From contig JAKSJQ010000002.1 in assembly GCA_024402115.1 (NCBI GenBank), positions 31,106-95,105 of the forward strand: a stretch of DNA of 64,000 nt, written 5' to 3'. How positions within the stretch are numbered: position 1 is the first letter of the stretch; every line of letters starts with the position of its first letter. A program made the position numbers and the translations under genes. The notes beneath the pieces are model-generated. The model made no database searches, was not told the DNA's origin, and worked only from the letters and a program-made list of their open reading frames with translations. This document shows positions 43,874 through 53,487 of the stretch, in pieces. This stretch comes from Bacteroidales bacterium (GTDB lineage Bacteria; Bacteroidota; Bacteroidia; Bacteroidales; UBA932).

Positions 43874-44272
43874 ATGGGAAGGAGAGACAGCTATGAACAG
43901 AAGGAGGGGCAGCAATGCCTGGAGTGTGGTGATCCCGTTCTGATGGAGGACGGCCGTGCGGACAGGAAGTTCTGCTGTGTGGAGTGCAAGAACAGGTACC
44001 ATTATAGGAACCGTCGCAAGCTGAGGATACTGAAGGGCCGTATACATGGTACCCTTGAGCGTAACTATGAGATCCTGGACGGTCTCGTGAAACTTGGCGT
44101 CAGCTCGGTGGACAGGAACGAGGCTGCATTGATGGGGCTTGATCTTACGATCATGACCTCCTGCTATCACGTGAAGGGTCATCTCGAATGTGCCTGCTAC
44201 GACATCACCTATCGCCTAACTGACAAGAAGTTGAGCAATATTTCCAAATGTTTGACTAAATTTGCGCCCTGA
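43874..44272 (+). CDS. Small zinc-finger protein, function unknown
   Basis: The 132-residue basic protein has a Cys4-type zinc knuckle CLECGDPVLMEDGRADRKFCCVECKNRYHYRNRR (about residues 16-50), resembling small zinc ribbons that end in YH.R. The C-terminal half (LERNYEILDGLVKLGVSSVDRNEAALMGLDLTIMTSCYHVKGHLECACYDITYRL) is unassigned but seems typical of a conserved Bacteroidota protein; nucleic-acid binding is a guess from the zinc site and the basic residues. ATG 43874 is chosen because the longer frame at 43802 lacks any promoter support. The next gene's -7 box lies in its 3' end. Confidence 0.65.
   Translation: MGRRDSYEQKEGQQCLECGDPVLMEDGRADRKFCCVECKNRYHYRNRRKLRILKGRIHGTLERNYEILDGLVKLGVSSVDRNEAALMGLDLTIMTSCYHVKGHLECACYDITYRLTDKKLSNISKCLTKFAP
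44257..44264 (+). promoter_or_regulatory. -7 promoter box for the second M3 peptidase
   Basis: TAAATTTG within the last codons of the zinc-finger gene, 22 nt upstream of ATG 44286. Confidence 0.6.
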
Positions 44273-44285
44273 TAATTTCAATACA

Positions 44286-46391
44286 ATGCGTAAAGTAATA
44301 GCAGCAGCTGCCACTATGATGGCGCTCATCACTTCTTGTAAAATGGAGAACAATCCACTTCTCGTCGAATCGCCACTTCCTTATGGCGCTCCGCAGTTCG
44401 ACAAAATCCAGACTAAGCATTACCTTCCTGCATTCCAGACAGCAATCGCTGAGTATAAGGCGGAGGTAGATGCCATCGTTGCTAATGAGGCTGAGCCTGA
44501 TTTCAATAACACCATCCTCGCACTTGAGCAGTCAGGAAGGACTCTCGACAAGGTTTCCAGCATCTTCTACAACCTCCACGAGGCTGATACCAACGATGAG
44601 ATGGACCAGGTGGCAGAGGAGATCGCTCCGCTCATGACCGAGTGCTCGATGTATGTGTCGCTCAACCAGCCGCTCTTTGAGAGGATCAAGGCAGTTTACG
44701 CCAAGCGCGATCAGCTCGGACTCGAGCCTGACCAGATGAAGCTTCTCGTTGACACCTATGAGTCTTTCGCAAGGAATGGTGCAAACCTTTCTGACGCAGA
44801 CAAGGATCTCTACGGAAAGTATCAGGAGGAACTCTCCCTCGTGCAGCTTCAGTACAGCAAGAACGTCCTTGCCGCAACCAATGCGTTCGTTCTCAATATC
44901 ACCGACGAGGCTGACCTTGCAGGTCTCCCATCGTTCGTTGTTGACATGGGTGCTTCGACAGCAGCAGAGAAAGGCCTCCAGGGCTGGGCTTATGACCTTT
45001 CACAGCCAAGCTACTCTCCTTTCATGACCTATAGCGAGAAGCGTGATCTCCGTGAGAAGATCTACCGTGCATACAATACTAAGGCTGTTGGCGGTGAGTT
45101 CGACAACCTTGAGAATGTCAAGAAGATCGTGGATCTCCGCATCAAGATTGCAAACCTTCTCGGCTACGAGACCTATGCGGACTATGCTACCGAGAACAGG
45201 ATGGCGAAGAATACCGCAACCGTGATGAACTTCCTTGACGAGCTTCTCGAGCCTTCGATCCCAGCTGCGAAGAAGGATGTTGCTGACATCTATGCTTACG
45301 CTAAGGAGCATGGTTTCCAGGACAGTGAGCTCAGACCTTGGGACTGGGCATACTGGAATGAGAAGTACAAGGACGCATATTTCGACCTCAATGACGAGAT
45401 GCTCAAGCCATATTTCCAGCTCGAGAACTGTATCGATGCAGTCCTCGGTCTTGCTACCAGGCTCTATGGCATCAGCTTCGATGCTCGCCCTGACATCCCT
45501 GGCTACAACAAGGATGTGAAGGTGTTTGACGTGAAGGACGAGAATGGCAAGCACATCGCTCTCTTCTATGCCGACTTCTTCCCACGCGCAAGCAAGAGGG
45601 GAGGTGCATGGATGACAGAGTTCCGTGGCCAGAGCATCGTTGACGGTGTCGAGTATCGCCCGTTCATCAGCATCGTGACCAACTTCACCAAGCCGACCGC
45701 TACCGCACCTTCTCTCATCACCCATGATGAGCTCACCACTTTCCTCCATGAGTTCGGACATGCTCTTCACGGCATGCTCGCAGAGGGTCGCTACGGCTCA
45801 CAGTCAGGTACCAGCGTATCTCGTGACTTCGTGGAGCTTCCTTCGCAGATCATGGAGAACTGGGCTTTCGAGCCTGAGTATCTCAATACTTTCGCAAAGC
45901 ACTATCAGACCGGTGAGACCATCCCTCAGGAACTCATCGACAAGATCGTCGCTTCGAAGAACTACCTCGCAGCATACCTCCAGGTGCGCCAGCTCCAGTT
46001 CGGTATCATCGATATGGCTTGGCATACTCTCAAGGCGCTTCCTGCCAACATCGATGTCGTAGCTTTCGAGAAGAAGGCTCTTGCGCCATCTAACGTGATC
46101 TACTCCGATCCTGCATGTGCGATCTCGACTTCTTTCGGCCACATCTTCACCGGCGGCTACTCTGCAGGTTACTACTCATACAAGTGGGCTGAGGTCCTCG
46201 AGGCTGATGCGTTCTCTCTCTTCGCAGAGAAGGGTATCTTCAACAAGGACGTCGCTGCATCGTTCCGCAGGAACATCCTCAGCAAGGGTAGCTCAGACGA
46301 TGAGGCTGTGCTCTATCGCAACTTCCGTGGTCACGATCCTGAGCCTCGCGCTCTTCTCGAGAAGTTGGGTATCGTTGCTCCGCAGAAATAG
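44286..46391 (+). CDS. dcp: M3 family peptidyl-dipeptidase, lipoprotein form
   Basis: The 701-residue protein has a lipoprotein signal (ALITSC, Cys18) and the M3 zinc motif HEFGHALH (about residues 488-495), RDFVELPSQIMENWAFEP and GGYSAGYYSYKWAEVLEADAF. It would be anchored in the periplasm or outer membrane and release dipeptides from peptide C-termini. It is a paralogue of the 1816-3918 gene with the same length and motif order. ATG 44286 sits 22 nt after a -7 box and starts the lipobox signal; the 44262 start precedes that point. A strong terminator follows. Confidence 0.92.
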   Translation: MRKVIAAAATMMALITSCKMENNPLLVESPLPYGAPQFDKIQTKHYLPAFQTAIAEYKAEVDAIVANEAEPDFNNTILALEQSGRTLDKVSSIFYNLHEADTNDEMDQVAEEIAPLMTECSMYVSLNQPLFERIKAVYAKRDQLGLEPDQMKLLVDTYESFARNGANLSDADKDLYGKYQEELSLVQLQYSKNVLAATNAFVLNITDEADLAGLPSFVVDMGASTAAEKGLQGWAYDLSQPSYSPFMTYSEKRDLREKIYRAYNTKAVGGEFDNLENVKKIVDLRIKIANLLGYETYADYATENRMAKNTATVMNFLDELLEPSIPAAKKDVADIYAYAKEHGFQDSELRPWDWAYWNEKYKDAYFDLNDEMLKPYFQLENCIDAVLGLATRLYGISFDARPDIPGYNKDVKVFDVKDENGKHIALFYADFFPRASKRGGAWMTEFRGQSIVDGVEYRPFISIVTNFTKPTATAPSLITHDELTTFLHEFGHALHGMLAEGRYGSQSGTSVSRDFVELPSQIMENWAFEPEYLNTFAKHYQTGETIPQELIDKIVASKNYLAAYLQVRQLQFGIIDMAWHTLKALPANIDVVAFEKKALAPSNVIYSDPACAISTSFGHIFTGGYSAGYYSYKWAEVLEADAFSLFAEKGIFNKDVAASFRRNILSKGSSDDEAVLYRNFRGHDPEPRALLEKLGIVAPQK

Positions 46392-46412
46392 TCTTAGACT
46401 TTATATATTCAG

Positions 46413-46446
46413 AAGCGTCCGGTCAACTTGGCCGGACGCTTTTTTG
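46413..46446 (+). terminator. Rho-independent terminator after the second M3 peptidase
   Basis: Perfect 10-bp stem AAGCGTCCGG/CCGGACGCTT (46413-46422 with 46432-46441), followed by TTTTTG. Confidence 0.92.
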
Positions 46447-46463
46447 CCTCCTTCACTGCCGCT

Positions 46464-46643
46464 GCGAACTCAAAAAATCGACTCAAATTTTAAGTTCGCT
46501 CCAGCATTTTGCCTGTTTGGCCCTGTTTTGGTGCCGCGAACTCAAAGAATTGACTTAAATTTTAAGTTCGCAACGACATTTTGCCCGTTTGGGCCTGTTT
46601 TGGTGCTGCGAACTCAAAAAAATGGCACATTTTTTCGGTTCGC
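46464..46643. repeat. 72-bp-period tandem repeat with 36-bp palindromic half-units
   Basis: GCGAACTC starts at 46464, 46536 and 46608, exactly 72 bp apart. Each copy is a 36-bp imperfect palindrome ending AGTTCGC (46499, 46571) or GGTTCGC (46643). The two 36-bp stretches between them (46500-46535, 46572-46607) are also alike, both containing CATTTTGCC and CCTGTTTTGGTGC, so this is a tandem duplication and not a CRISPR array. It fills most of the 300-bp gap between the M3 gene and thiN; the third copy is more diverged in its middle. Confidence 0.85.
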
Positions 46644-46691
46644 GCAAGAACGGTGTGCATACGCTCTATCGCGGGATATACGGGGTAGTTG

Positions 46692-47348
46692 TCAGCTGAG
46701 GATGATCAGGGCGTAGGAGGGGTGGGAGAAGGTGAGGGTGACGGTGTCGGCGGAGGCGCGGTTGAGGGTCGCCTTCCACCAGTTGTCGAATACGACGTCG
46801 TCAGTCGGCCATACGAGTCCCTGGGACTTGATCTTGAGACTGTTGTCAGGAGTGAGGACTGAGACGGCCCTGCCGGCTCCGCAGTCGAAGCTGCAGCTGT
46901 CAGTGATCGCAAAGATGGTCGAGTAGTCAGAGACTATGTCGCAGGTTATGCCCCGCTTCGAAAAGCCGAATCTGCGCTCGTACTCCATGAGGAGGGAAAC
47001 GTTGCCTATGGTGTGGTCCTCACGCATGCCGGTTGCGCCGACGATGTGAATCTCCAACTCCTCATCCGGGAAACGCTGGAGGATATACTTGATGGCCTTG
47101 GTCTGGTCGTTGTCGTCCTGCTCGGTCTCATGGACTATGCGGTCGGCATAGCGCTTGCGGACCGAAGCGGGAAGTGAGTCCAGGTCACCGATCACGATGT
47201 CGGGAAGCTGGCGGCCGTCATGCTTCCGCCTGAGCCATCTGGTGAACGCACCGTCGCAGCAGATGAGGAAATTCGCGCTGTCGATGAGCCAGAGCGGATA
47301 TGGCTGACGAGGGTATTCCCCGTTTCCTATGATGGTGATGGTCTTCAT
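46692..47348 (-). CDS. thiN: Thiamine diphosphokinase
   Basis: The 218-residue enzyme transfers pyrophosphate from ATP to thiamine to give thiamine diphosphate. Family motifs: ICCDGAFTRWL, PDIVIGDLDSLP with metal-binding acidic residues, EQDDNDQTKAIKYIL, VGATGMREDHTIGNVSLL and a beta-sandwich substrate-binding end (SQGLVWPTDDVVFDNW). Length and layout are normal. It is the last gene of the alaS, lptF-fmt, thiN operon, 5 bp after the fusion gene. No THI-box riboswitch is seen nearby. Confidence 0.9.
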   Translation of the reverse strand: MKTITIIGNGEYPRQPYPLWLIDSANFLICCDGAFTRWLRRKHDGRQLPDIVIGDLDSLPASVRKRYADRIVHETEQDDNDQTKAIKYILQRFPDEELEIHIVGATGMREDHTIGNVSLLMEYERRFGFSKRGITCDIVSDYSTIFAITDSCSFDCGAGRAVSVLTPDNSLKIKSQGLVWPTDDVVFDNWWKATLNRASADTVTLTFSHPSYALIILS

Positions 47349-47353
47349 CAGCG

Positions 47354-49840
47354 CTATTCCTTAGGGGCGTGGGTCCTTCTGATGAACTCGACAGAGGTGC
47401 CCTGGGTGGTCTTGTAGCTGCAAGGCTCCCTGAAGCCGAGGAGGAATGACTTGGTGTCCATTCTCTTCTTTCCGCTGATCTGGAGTTCCTTGATCGAGAT
47501 GGCTCCGTCCGTGGTGGTGATCGCGAGGGTGTTCTTGCCGTCGCAGAGTATGGTACCTGGAGCTGGCTGCGCGCCGGCTTCGAGGCCGCTGAGGCCTGCG
47601 AGGGCCGCTGTCTGTGCGGCATCCATGCGCTCGGCAGAGTATATCTTCATCTGGACAGGCTCTGTGCCCTCCTTGTAGACTTCAGTGAAGGCTGCAGGAT
47701 ATGGGCTGAGACCCCTGATGAGATTGTAGATGTCCTTGCTGCGGGCGTTCCAGTCGATGTGACATAGCTCGCGTGTGAGCTTAGGTGCAGGCTTGAGGAC
47801 CTCGTCGCCCTGGATGAACGACTTCTGGACGCGGTTCTCGATATGGCCCTCGATGATGCCCTCGACGGTCTGGACGACCACCTTGGAGCCGAGTTCCATG
47901 AGCTTGTCATGAACGTCGCCGGCGTTGTCGGTCTTCTCGATCCTGATCTGCTCGCGCATCATTATGTTGCCGGTGTCGATGCCCTCGTCGATGAAGAAGG
48001 TGGTGACTCCTGTCACCTGGTCACCATTGATGACAGCCCAGTTGATAGGGGCCGCACCGCGGTACTGAGGGAGGAGGGCGGCGTGGAGATTGAAGGTTCC
48101 GAGGGCCGGGATCTCCCATACGACCTTTGGAAGCATCCTGAAGGCCACGACCACGAAGAGGTCAGGCTTGAGTGCCTTCATCGCGTCGACGAACTCTGGG
48201 TCCTTGAGCTTCTCAGGCTGGTACACAGGAATGCCGTGCTCTACGGCGTATTTCTTCACGGCGCTCTCGTTGACCTTCAGGCCGCGGCCTGAGGCCTTGT
48301 CCGGAACGGTTACGACAGCTGCGATATGATAACCCTGCTGGATGAGAGCGTCGAGAGGTGCCACCGCGAACTCCGGTGTACCCATGTATACGATCTGAGT
48401 CTTGTGGAAAACTGACATGACTTTTCTCTTAATCTTTCTGAAGAATGCCTTGAAACTGTCCATGTTGAACAGAGGCGAATCGTTGATGGCCTTCCATGTC
48501 AGGAAGAAGCCTATCGGAGCCAGCACTATGACGGATATGAACGCTCCCATGAAGCTGCCCACGGCTCCGTCTCGGGCAAGCTTGGTTCCGGAAACGTCGA
48601 CAACCCAGTACAGCACGAAGAAGAGCACCGAGACGATTGCCGGAGTTCCGAGACCACCCTTTCTGATGAGCGCGCCAAGAGGTGCGCCGATGAAGAAGAA
48701 TATGAAGCAGGCGAGTGCGCCGGCGAACTTCTTGAGTATGTTCTCGTCAGCGCGCCTGAGCACCCAGATGTATTGGATTGCGTCGCGGGAATAGCCCTCG
48801 AGCGTGTTCTGGAGCTCGTCTGCAGCCGAAATTGCACTGTCGTAAGCGTTGCGCTCCTCCTGCAGGTCCTTCCACACCATGAGGTCCTCCGGTGCGAACA
48901 TGGCCTTGTACTCCCTGTGGTTGGCGGAATCCAGCTGGTCATTGTATCTGAGACGGCGCCCGGTCCTGAACTCGTCCATCTGGGTGTCGTACATCTTGTT
49001 GTAGAGCAGGGTGAGCGAATCCTTCACGACATAGAGCTGGGAGAGCGGCATGGTCTTGACCTCGTCGCTGAACCTTCCGCTTTCGGACTTTTTGAATGCG
49101 TAGTTCTCCAGGGGAATCACCATCTCCTGGAGCTTGAAGTCGATCTGCTGGAGCTGGAGGGTCGTGTCCCTGTACCTTCGGTTGTTTGTCTCCTCGTAGT
49201 TGGTTCCATTGTACATGGAGAAGGTGAGGAAGCTCTTGTCCGGGGACATGACCATGAGTGCGGAATCGGCGATGGTGAGGCTGACGTTACCCTTGCTGCC
49301 GGTGTGGTCGTAGACCATGACGCCGTGCATCATGCCGGTCTCGGCATCCCTGTCGTCGATTCGGAGAATATAGCCGTCGATGCCGTCGTAGAAGGTGCCT
49401 TCCGGAATCTTGATCTCGTTCTTGGTGCGCAGGATGTCGTCCCTGAGCGTGTAGATCTCGTTGTAGGCAATAGGCACAAGGTTGTTCGTCGCGAAGAAGG
49501 TTCCTATCGCGATGAGGACGGATACGAGTGTGAGCGGGAGCATGATCCTCTGGAGCGAGATTCCGGCAGCCTTGATCGCGAGCAGTTCGTTGTTCTCTCC
49601 GAGGTTTCCCATGGTCATCATCGAGGAGAGGAGGGTCGCGAGAGGCAGCGCCAGAGGCAGCAGCGTCGCGCATCCCCATCCCATGAATTCGATGATCACA
49701 CGAAAGCCGAGACCCTTTCCTACCAGCTCATCGATGTACAGCCAAAGGAACTGCATCATCAGGATGAACACGACGACGAAGAGGATCGCAACGAACGGTC
49801 CTATGAACGTCTTCAGTATGAACTGGTCCAGCTTCTTCAT
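47354..49840 (-). CDS. LptF-like permease fused to methionyl-tRNA formyltransferase
   Basis: One uninterrupted 828-residue frame joins two unrelated proteins. Residues 1-474 are an LptF/YjgP permease (MKKLDQFILKTFIGPFVAILFVVVFILMMQFLWLYIDELVGKG; NNELLAIKAAGISLQRIMLPL; C-terminal helices ending TWKAINDSPLFNMD). Residues 475-828 are a complete Fmt: IVYMGTPEFAVAPLDAL, FNLHAALLPQYRGAAPINWAV with catalytic Asn/His, and DEGIDTGNIM with the catalytic Asp. The junction reads FRKIKRKV-MSVFHKTQ; ATG 48418 could also start a separate 354-residue Fmt. The linker is on the cytosolic side, where Fmt works. It lies in an operon between alaS (12 bp) and thiN (5 bp). Confidence 0.85.
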   Translation of the reverse strand: MKKLDQFILKTFIGPFVAILFVVVFILMMQFLWLYIDELVGKGLGFRVIIEFMGWGCATLLPLALPLATLLSSMMTMGNLGENNELLAIKAAGISLQRIMLPLTLVSVLIAIGTFFATNNLVPIAYNEIYTLRDDILRTKNEIKIPEGTFYDGIDGYILRIDDRDAETGMMHGVMVYDHTGSKGNVSLTIADSALMVMSPDKSFLTFSMYNGTNYEETNNRRYRDTTLQLQQIDFKLQEMVIPLENYAFKKSESGRFSDEVKTMPLSQLYVVKDSLTLLYNKMYDTQMDEFRTGRRLRYNDQLDSANHREYKAMFAPEDLMVWKDLQEERNAYDSAISAADELQNTLEGYSRDAIQYIWVLRRADENILKKFAGALACFIFFFIGAPLGALIRKGGLGTPAIVSVLFFVLYWVVDVSGTKLARDGAVGSFMGAFISVIVLAPIGFFLTWKAINDSPLFNMDSFKAFFRKIKRKVMSVFHKTQIVYMGTPEFAVAPLDALIQQGYHIAAVVTVPDKASGRGLKVNESAVKKYAVEHGIPVYQPEKLKDPEFVDAMKALKPDLFVVVAFRMLPKVVWEIPALGTFNLHAALLPQYRGAAPINWAVINGDQVTGVTTFFIDEGIDTGNIMMREQIRIEKTDNAGDVHDKLMELGSKVVVQTVEGIIEGHIENRVQKSFIQGDEVLKPAPKLTRELCHIDWNARSKDIYNLIRGLSPYPAAFTEVYKEGTEPVQMKIYSAERMDAAQTAALAGLSGLEAGAQPAPGTILCDGKNTLAITTTDGAISIKELQISGKKRMDTKSFLLGFREPCSYKTTQGTSVEFIRRTHAPKE

Positions 49841-49852
49841 TAAATGTCGGAC

Positions 49853-52474
49853 TTATTTGGTCGCAGCTGCAACGAGTGCGTGAAGGGCGTCCTTGAGTCC
49901 GCCGCAGTTCCTACCACCGGCAGTTGCGAGACCAGGCTGTCCGCCGCCACCGCCCTGGATGAACTTGGCAGCATCGCGGATGTCCTTGCCTGCGTTCTTG
50001 CCTGCTGCTACGAGATCAGCCGAGTACATGAGCACGAGCTGTGGCTTGCCCTCGGACTCGATGGCTGCTGCGAGAGCAGTGTTCTTGAGCTCCTTCTGGA
50101 GGTTGGCAGCAGCGTCCCTGAGCATTGCTGGTTCGAATGAGAGGGCGCTGTTGATGGAGATGACGTTGATTCCGTTGATCTCCTTAGCCATTGAGCTGAG
50201 CTCCTTGGCAAGCTCTGCGGCCTTCTGCTTTGCGAAAGCCTCAGCCTGCTTCTTGTATTCTGAGTTCTCGTTGATGAGCTTCTGGATTGCGCCTGCGAGG
50301 TCTGGCACGTTGTTGAAGAATGCCTTTGCGGTGCGGAGAGCCTCCTGAGCTGCCTCAGAGTGCATCTCTGCTGCGAAGCCGGTCACAGCCTCGATACGGC
50401 GGATACCTGCAGCGATGGCAGACTCGCCGGTAATCTGGAAGTATCCGATCTTACCGGTAGCGTCGGTGTGGCAACCACCGCAGAGCTCGATGCTCCTGCC
50501 GAACTTCACCACGCGGACGCGGTCGCCGTACTTCTCTCCGAAGAGTGCGATTGCGCCCATCTCCTTAGCCTCTTCCATGGTGGCGTCGCGCTTCTCCTCG
50601 AGTGGGAGGTTCTCACGGATGATGGCGTTCACCTTGTGCTCGATCTCGCGGATCTGTGCGTCGGTGAGCTTCTCGAAATGGCTGAAGTCGAAACGGAAGT
50701 AGTTGTCGCAGACGTATGAACCCTTCTGCTCCACATGTGTTCCGAGAACGTCGCGGAGGACGCCGTCGAGAAGGTGGGTACAGCTGTGGTTGTTCGCGAT
50801 CTTCTGCCTGCGCTCTGCGTCTACCACGAGGGTGAAGCTCTCGCTAGGGTCTGAAGGCATCTTCTCTGCGATATGTACGGTGAGACCGTTCTCCTTGACG
50901 GTGTTGAGGATGGCGATCTGCTCGCCGCTCTCTGAGATGATCACGCCGGTGTCACCGACCTCACCACCCATCTCGCCGTAGAACGGGGTCTGGTCGAAGA
51001 CGAGCTGGAGCATCTCCTTGTTCTTCTGCTTAACCACACGCTGGCGGAGAAGCTGTGCGACCTCCACTGTGGTCTGGTCGTAACCTACGAACTCGGTCTC
51101 TCCGGCCTTGTACTCAACCCAGTCGCCGAACTCGTTGGCGGTAGCGTTGCGTGCGCGCTCCTTCTGCTTCTGAAGCTCCACGTTGAAGCCGTCGAGGTCT
51201 ACCTTGTATCCGTTCTCACCTGCGATGAGCTCGGTAAGGTCGATAGGGAAACCGAAGGTGTCATAGAGCTTGAATGCATCTGCGCCTGCGATGACCTTGC
51301 TGTCCTTCGCTGCTGCCATGCACTCGTCCATGAGCCTGATTCCGCGGTCGAGGGTCTTGAGGAATGCGTTCTCCTCCTCACGGATGACGCTCTCGATGAG
51401 CTTCTGCTGCTTCTCGATCTCCGGATAAGCCTCACCCATGTCATGGATGAGCTGAGGGACGAGGCGGCAGAGGAAAGGCTCGTTGAAGCCGAGGAAGGTG
51501 TATCCGTAGCGGACTGCACGGCGGAGGATTCGGCGGATCACATATCCTGCCTTCACGTTGGAAGGAAGCTGGCCGTCAGCGATAGAGAAGCTGATGGTAC
51601 GGATATGGTCGGCGATCACGCGCATCGCGATGTCGCACTTCTTGTCCTGGCCGTAGCTGTGTCCCGAAAGCTCGCCGATCTTTGCGAGCATGCCGGTGAA
51701 CACGTCTGAGTCGTAGTTGCTGTTCTTGCCCTGGAGCACTGCGCAGAGGCGCTCGAAGCCCATTCCTGTGTCGATGTTCTTTGCAGGGAGGCTCTCGAGG
51801 TGTCCGTCTGCCATGCGCATGTACTGCATGAAGACGATGTTCCAGATCTCGATCACATGTGGATCGTCGTGGTTCACGAGGTCGCGTCCGAGCACGCCGC
51901 TTGCCTTCTCCTCAGGAGTACGGATGTCGATGTGGATCTCTGAGCAAGGACCGCAAGGACCGGTGTCGCCCATCTCCCAGAAGTTGTCATGCTTGTTTCC
52001 GAGGACGATGTGGTCCTCAGGGAGATGCTTGAGCCATGCTTCCTTGGCCTCGAGGTCGAGCTCGGTGCCGTCCTCAGGTGAGCCTTCGAAGATGGTTGCG
52101 TAGAGTATGCTCTTGTCGATCTTGAACACGTCGGTAAGGAGCTCCCATGCCATGTCGATGGCCTCGGTCTTGAAATAGTCGCCGAAGCTCCAGTTTCCGA
52201 GCATCTCGAACATGGTGTGGTGGTAGGTGTCATGTCCCACCTCCTCAAGGTCGTTATGCTTGCCGCTGACGCGGAGACATTTCTGTGAATCGGCAGCCCT
52301 GTCCCACTTCTTCTTCGCGTTGCCGAGGAAGATGTCCTTGAACTGGTTCATGCCTGCGTTTGTGAACATGAGGGTAGGGTCGCCCTTGACTACCATCGGT
52401 GCAGACGGTACGATGGCGTGTCCCTTTGATGCGAAATAGTCCAGGAATGCCTGGCGGATTTCTTTGGATGTCAT
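49853..52474 (-). CDS. alaS: Alanyl-tRNA synthetase
   Basis: The 873-residue class II synthetase has motif 1 ([39 protein letters not shown]), [11 protein letters not shown] (motif 3 region), an editing domain with [16 protein letters not shown] and [17 protein letters not shown] zinc-binding residues, and the C-Ala domain ending [16 protein letters not shown]. All domains are present at normal length. It is the first gene of a minus operon, with a -7 box at 52516-52509. Confidence 0.97.
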   Translation of the reverse strand: MTSKEIRQAFLDYFASKGHAIVPSAPMVVKGDPTLMFTNAGMNQFKDIFLGNAKKKWDRAADSQKCLRVSGKHNDLEEVGHDTYHHTMFEMLGNWSFGDYFKTEAIDMAWELLTDVFKIDKSILYATIFEGSPEDGTELDLEAKEAWLKHLPEDHIVLGNKHDNFWEMGDTGPCGPCSEIHIDIRTPEEKASGVLGRDLVNHDDPHVIEIWNIVFMQYMRMADGHLESLPAKNIDTGMGFERLCAVLQGKNSNYDSDVFTGMLAKIGELSGHSYGQDKKCDIAMRVIADHIRTISFSIADGQLPSNVKAGYVIRRILRRAVRYGYTFLGFNEPFLCRLVPQLIHDMGEAYPEIEKQQKLIESVIREEENAFLKTLDRGIRLMDECMAAAKDSKVIAGADAFKLYDTFGFPIDLTELIAGENGYKVDLDGFNVELQKQKERARNATANEFGDWVEYKAGETEFVGYDQTTVEVAQLLRQRVVKQKNKEMLQLVFDQTPFYGEMGGEVGDTGVIISESGEQIAILNTVKENGLTVHIAEKMPSDPSESFTLVVDAERRQKIANNHSCTHLLDGVLRDVLGTHVEQKGSYVCDNYFRFDFSHFEKLTDAQIREIEHKVNAIIRENLPLEEKRDATMEEAKEMGAIALFGEKYGDRVRVVKFGRSIELCGGCHTDATGKIGYFQITGESAIAAGIRRIEAVTGFAAEMHSEAAQEALRTAKAFFNNVPDLAGAIQKLINENSEYKKQAEAFAKQKAAELAKELSSMAKEINGINVISINSALSFEPAMLRDAAANLQKELKNTALAAAIESEGKPQLVLMYSADLVAAGKNAGKDIRDAAKFIQGGGGGQPGLATAGGRNCGGLKDALHALVAAATK

Positions 52475-52508
52475 ATAGTTATCTTGGTTTATTTTCAGTA
52501 ATAACCCG

Positions 52509-52516
52509 CAAATTTA
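52509..52516 (-). promoter_or_regulatory. -7 promoter box for the alaS operon
   Basis: TAAATTTG on the minus strand, 35 nt upstream of ATG 52474, 12 bp from the divergent box at 52529-52536. Confidence 0.6.
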
Positions 52517-52528
52517 CAACAAATATTG

Positions 52529-52536
52529 TATATTTG
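52529..52536 (+). promoter_or_regulatory. -7 promoter box for the M23 peptidase genes
   Basis: TATATTTG ends only 4 nt before ATG 52541; transcription would start at or just before that ATG. Confidence 0.55.
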
Positions 52537-52540
52537 CGCG

Positions 52541-53485
52541 ATGTCAAAGTCCAAAAAGCGCATATATATGGTACGCGGGGTGGGATTCTTCGTCCTCACC
52601 GTGGCGATGTATGCACTTTTCTTCTGGCTCTACAACGTCGTGTTCGAACTTGAGCAGCCGATGAGCTACTTTCTTCGTAGAAGGAATTCTTCTTGGGCCG
52701 CGAAGGTCGAGCTGATGGGCAGAAGGATGGACACTTACGAGGAGATTCTCAATCATCTGGAGCAGAGGGACAACGAGGTCTATCGCTCCGTGTTCGGTAT
52801 GAATGAGATTCCGTCAGAGGTGCGTGACGCCGGAATCGGAGGCGTGAACCGCTATGAGCCTTTTGCGGACCTTTCCGACTCCAGCCTCCTGAAAACCACG
52901 GCGATACGTCTCGACAGGCTGACAAAGAAAGCCTATATCCAGAGCAAGTCCTTCGACGAGGTGTTCGCCCTTGCGGTGAGTGCCGGCGACATGGGTACCA
53001 GCGTTCCTTCGATACCGCCAATGTATCCTGACGCATACATCATGCTGACCAGTACCTTCGGTTACAGAGAGGATCCTGTATGGGGAGGAGCTGCTCGCCA
53101 CACTGGAATTGACCTTGCGACGGACAAGGGCAATCCTGTCTACGCGACCGGCGCCGGAGTGGTGGAGAGCGTGACTTCGGATTCCCGTGGTTACGGTCTC
53201 ATGGTCGTGCTAGACCATGGTTTCGGATATAAGACCAGATATGCCCATCTGAACGCTGCCGTGGTGACCGAGGGACAGCATGTCGACAGGGGAGATCACA
53301 TCGCATATTCGGGCCAGTCGGGAAAGTGTACCGGTGCTCACCTCCACTACGAGGTGCTATACAGGAACAATTATGTCAACCCTCTGAATTACATGGACTT
53401 GGATATACATCTTGCTGACTATAGGAACATGGTCAAACTCGTCCCTCGACAGAAGGGGACGACGGCAAGGAGGCGCAGGAGATAG
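52541..53485 (+). CDS. M23 family metallopeptidase, membrane-anchored (first copy)
   Basis: The 314-residue protein has a basic N-terminus and one membrane helix (GVGFFVLTVAMYALFFWLYNVVF, about residues 14-36), a long periplasmic linker, and a C-terminal LytM domain: FGYREDPVWGGAARHTGIDLA (zinc His and Asp) and GAHLHYEV (HxH). It would cut peptidoglycan cross-links or act on cell-wall remodelling. The -7 box lies so close that ATG 52541 would be nearly leaderless; ATG 52568 (MVRGVGFF) is a real alternative. A related M23 gene follows after 2 bp. Confidence 0.85.
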   Translation: MSKSKKRIYMVRGVGFFVLTVAMYALFFWLYNVVFELEQPMSYFLRRRNSSWAAKVELMGRRMDTYEEILNHLEQRDNEVYRSVFGMNEIPSEVRDAGIGGVNRYEPFADLSDSSLLKTTAIRLDRLTKKAYIQSKSFDEVFALAVSAGDMGTSVPSIPPMYPDAYIMLTSTFGYREDPVWGGAARHTGIDLATDKGNPVYATGAGVVESVTSDSRGYGLMVVLDHGFGYKTRYAHLNAAVVTEGQHVDRGDHIAYSGQSGKCTGAHLHYEVLYRNNYVNPLNYMDLDIHLADYRNMVKLVPRQKGTTARRRRR

Positions 53486-53487
53486 CT

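Noticed and set aside
46464..46643. CRISPR array, suggested by regular 36-bp repeat and 36-bp spacer sizes
   Set aside because: The two spacers are similar to each other, the third repeat is diverged, there are only three copies and no cas genes nearby. It is a 72-bp tandem repeat.
46117..46716. 199-residue plus-strand ORF spanning the repeat region
   Set aside because: Its first half is out of frame inside the M3 peptidase gene and passes through a terminator; the repeat part has no start codon of its own.
46692..47348. THI-box riboswitch near thiN
   Set aside because: No conserved THI element was found upstream of the operon or of the gene, which sits 5 bp after the fusion gene.
48773..49843. 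356-residue plus-strand ORF opposite the lptF part
   Set aside because: Shadow frame of the permease gene, dominated by Val/His/Leu/Glu, no promoter or known domain.
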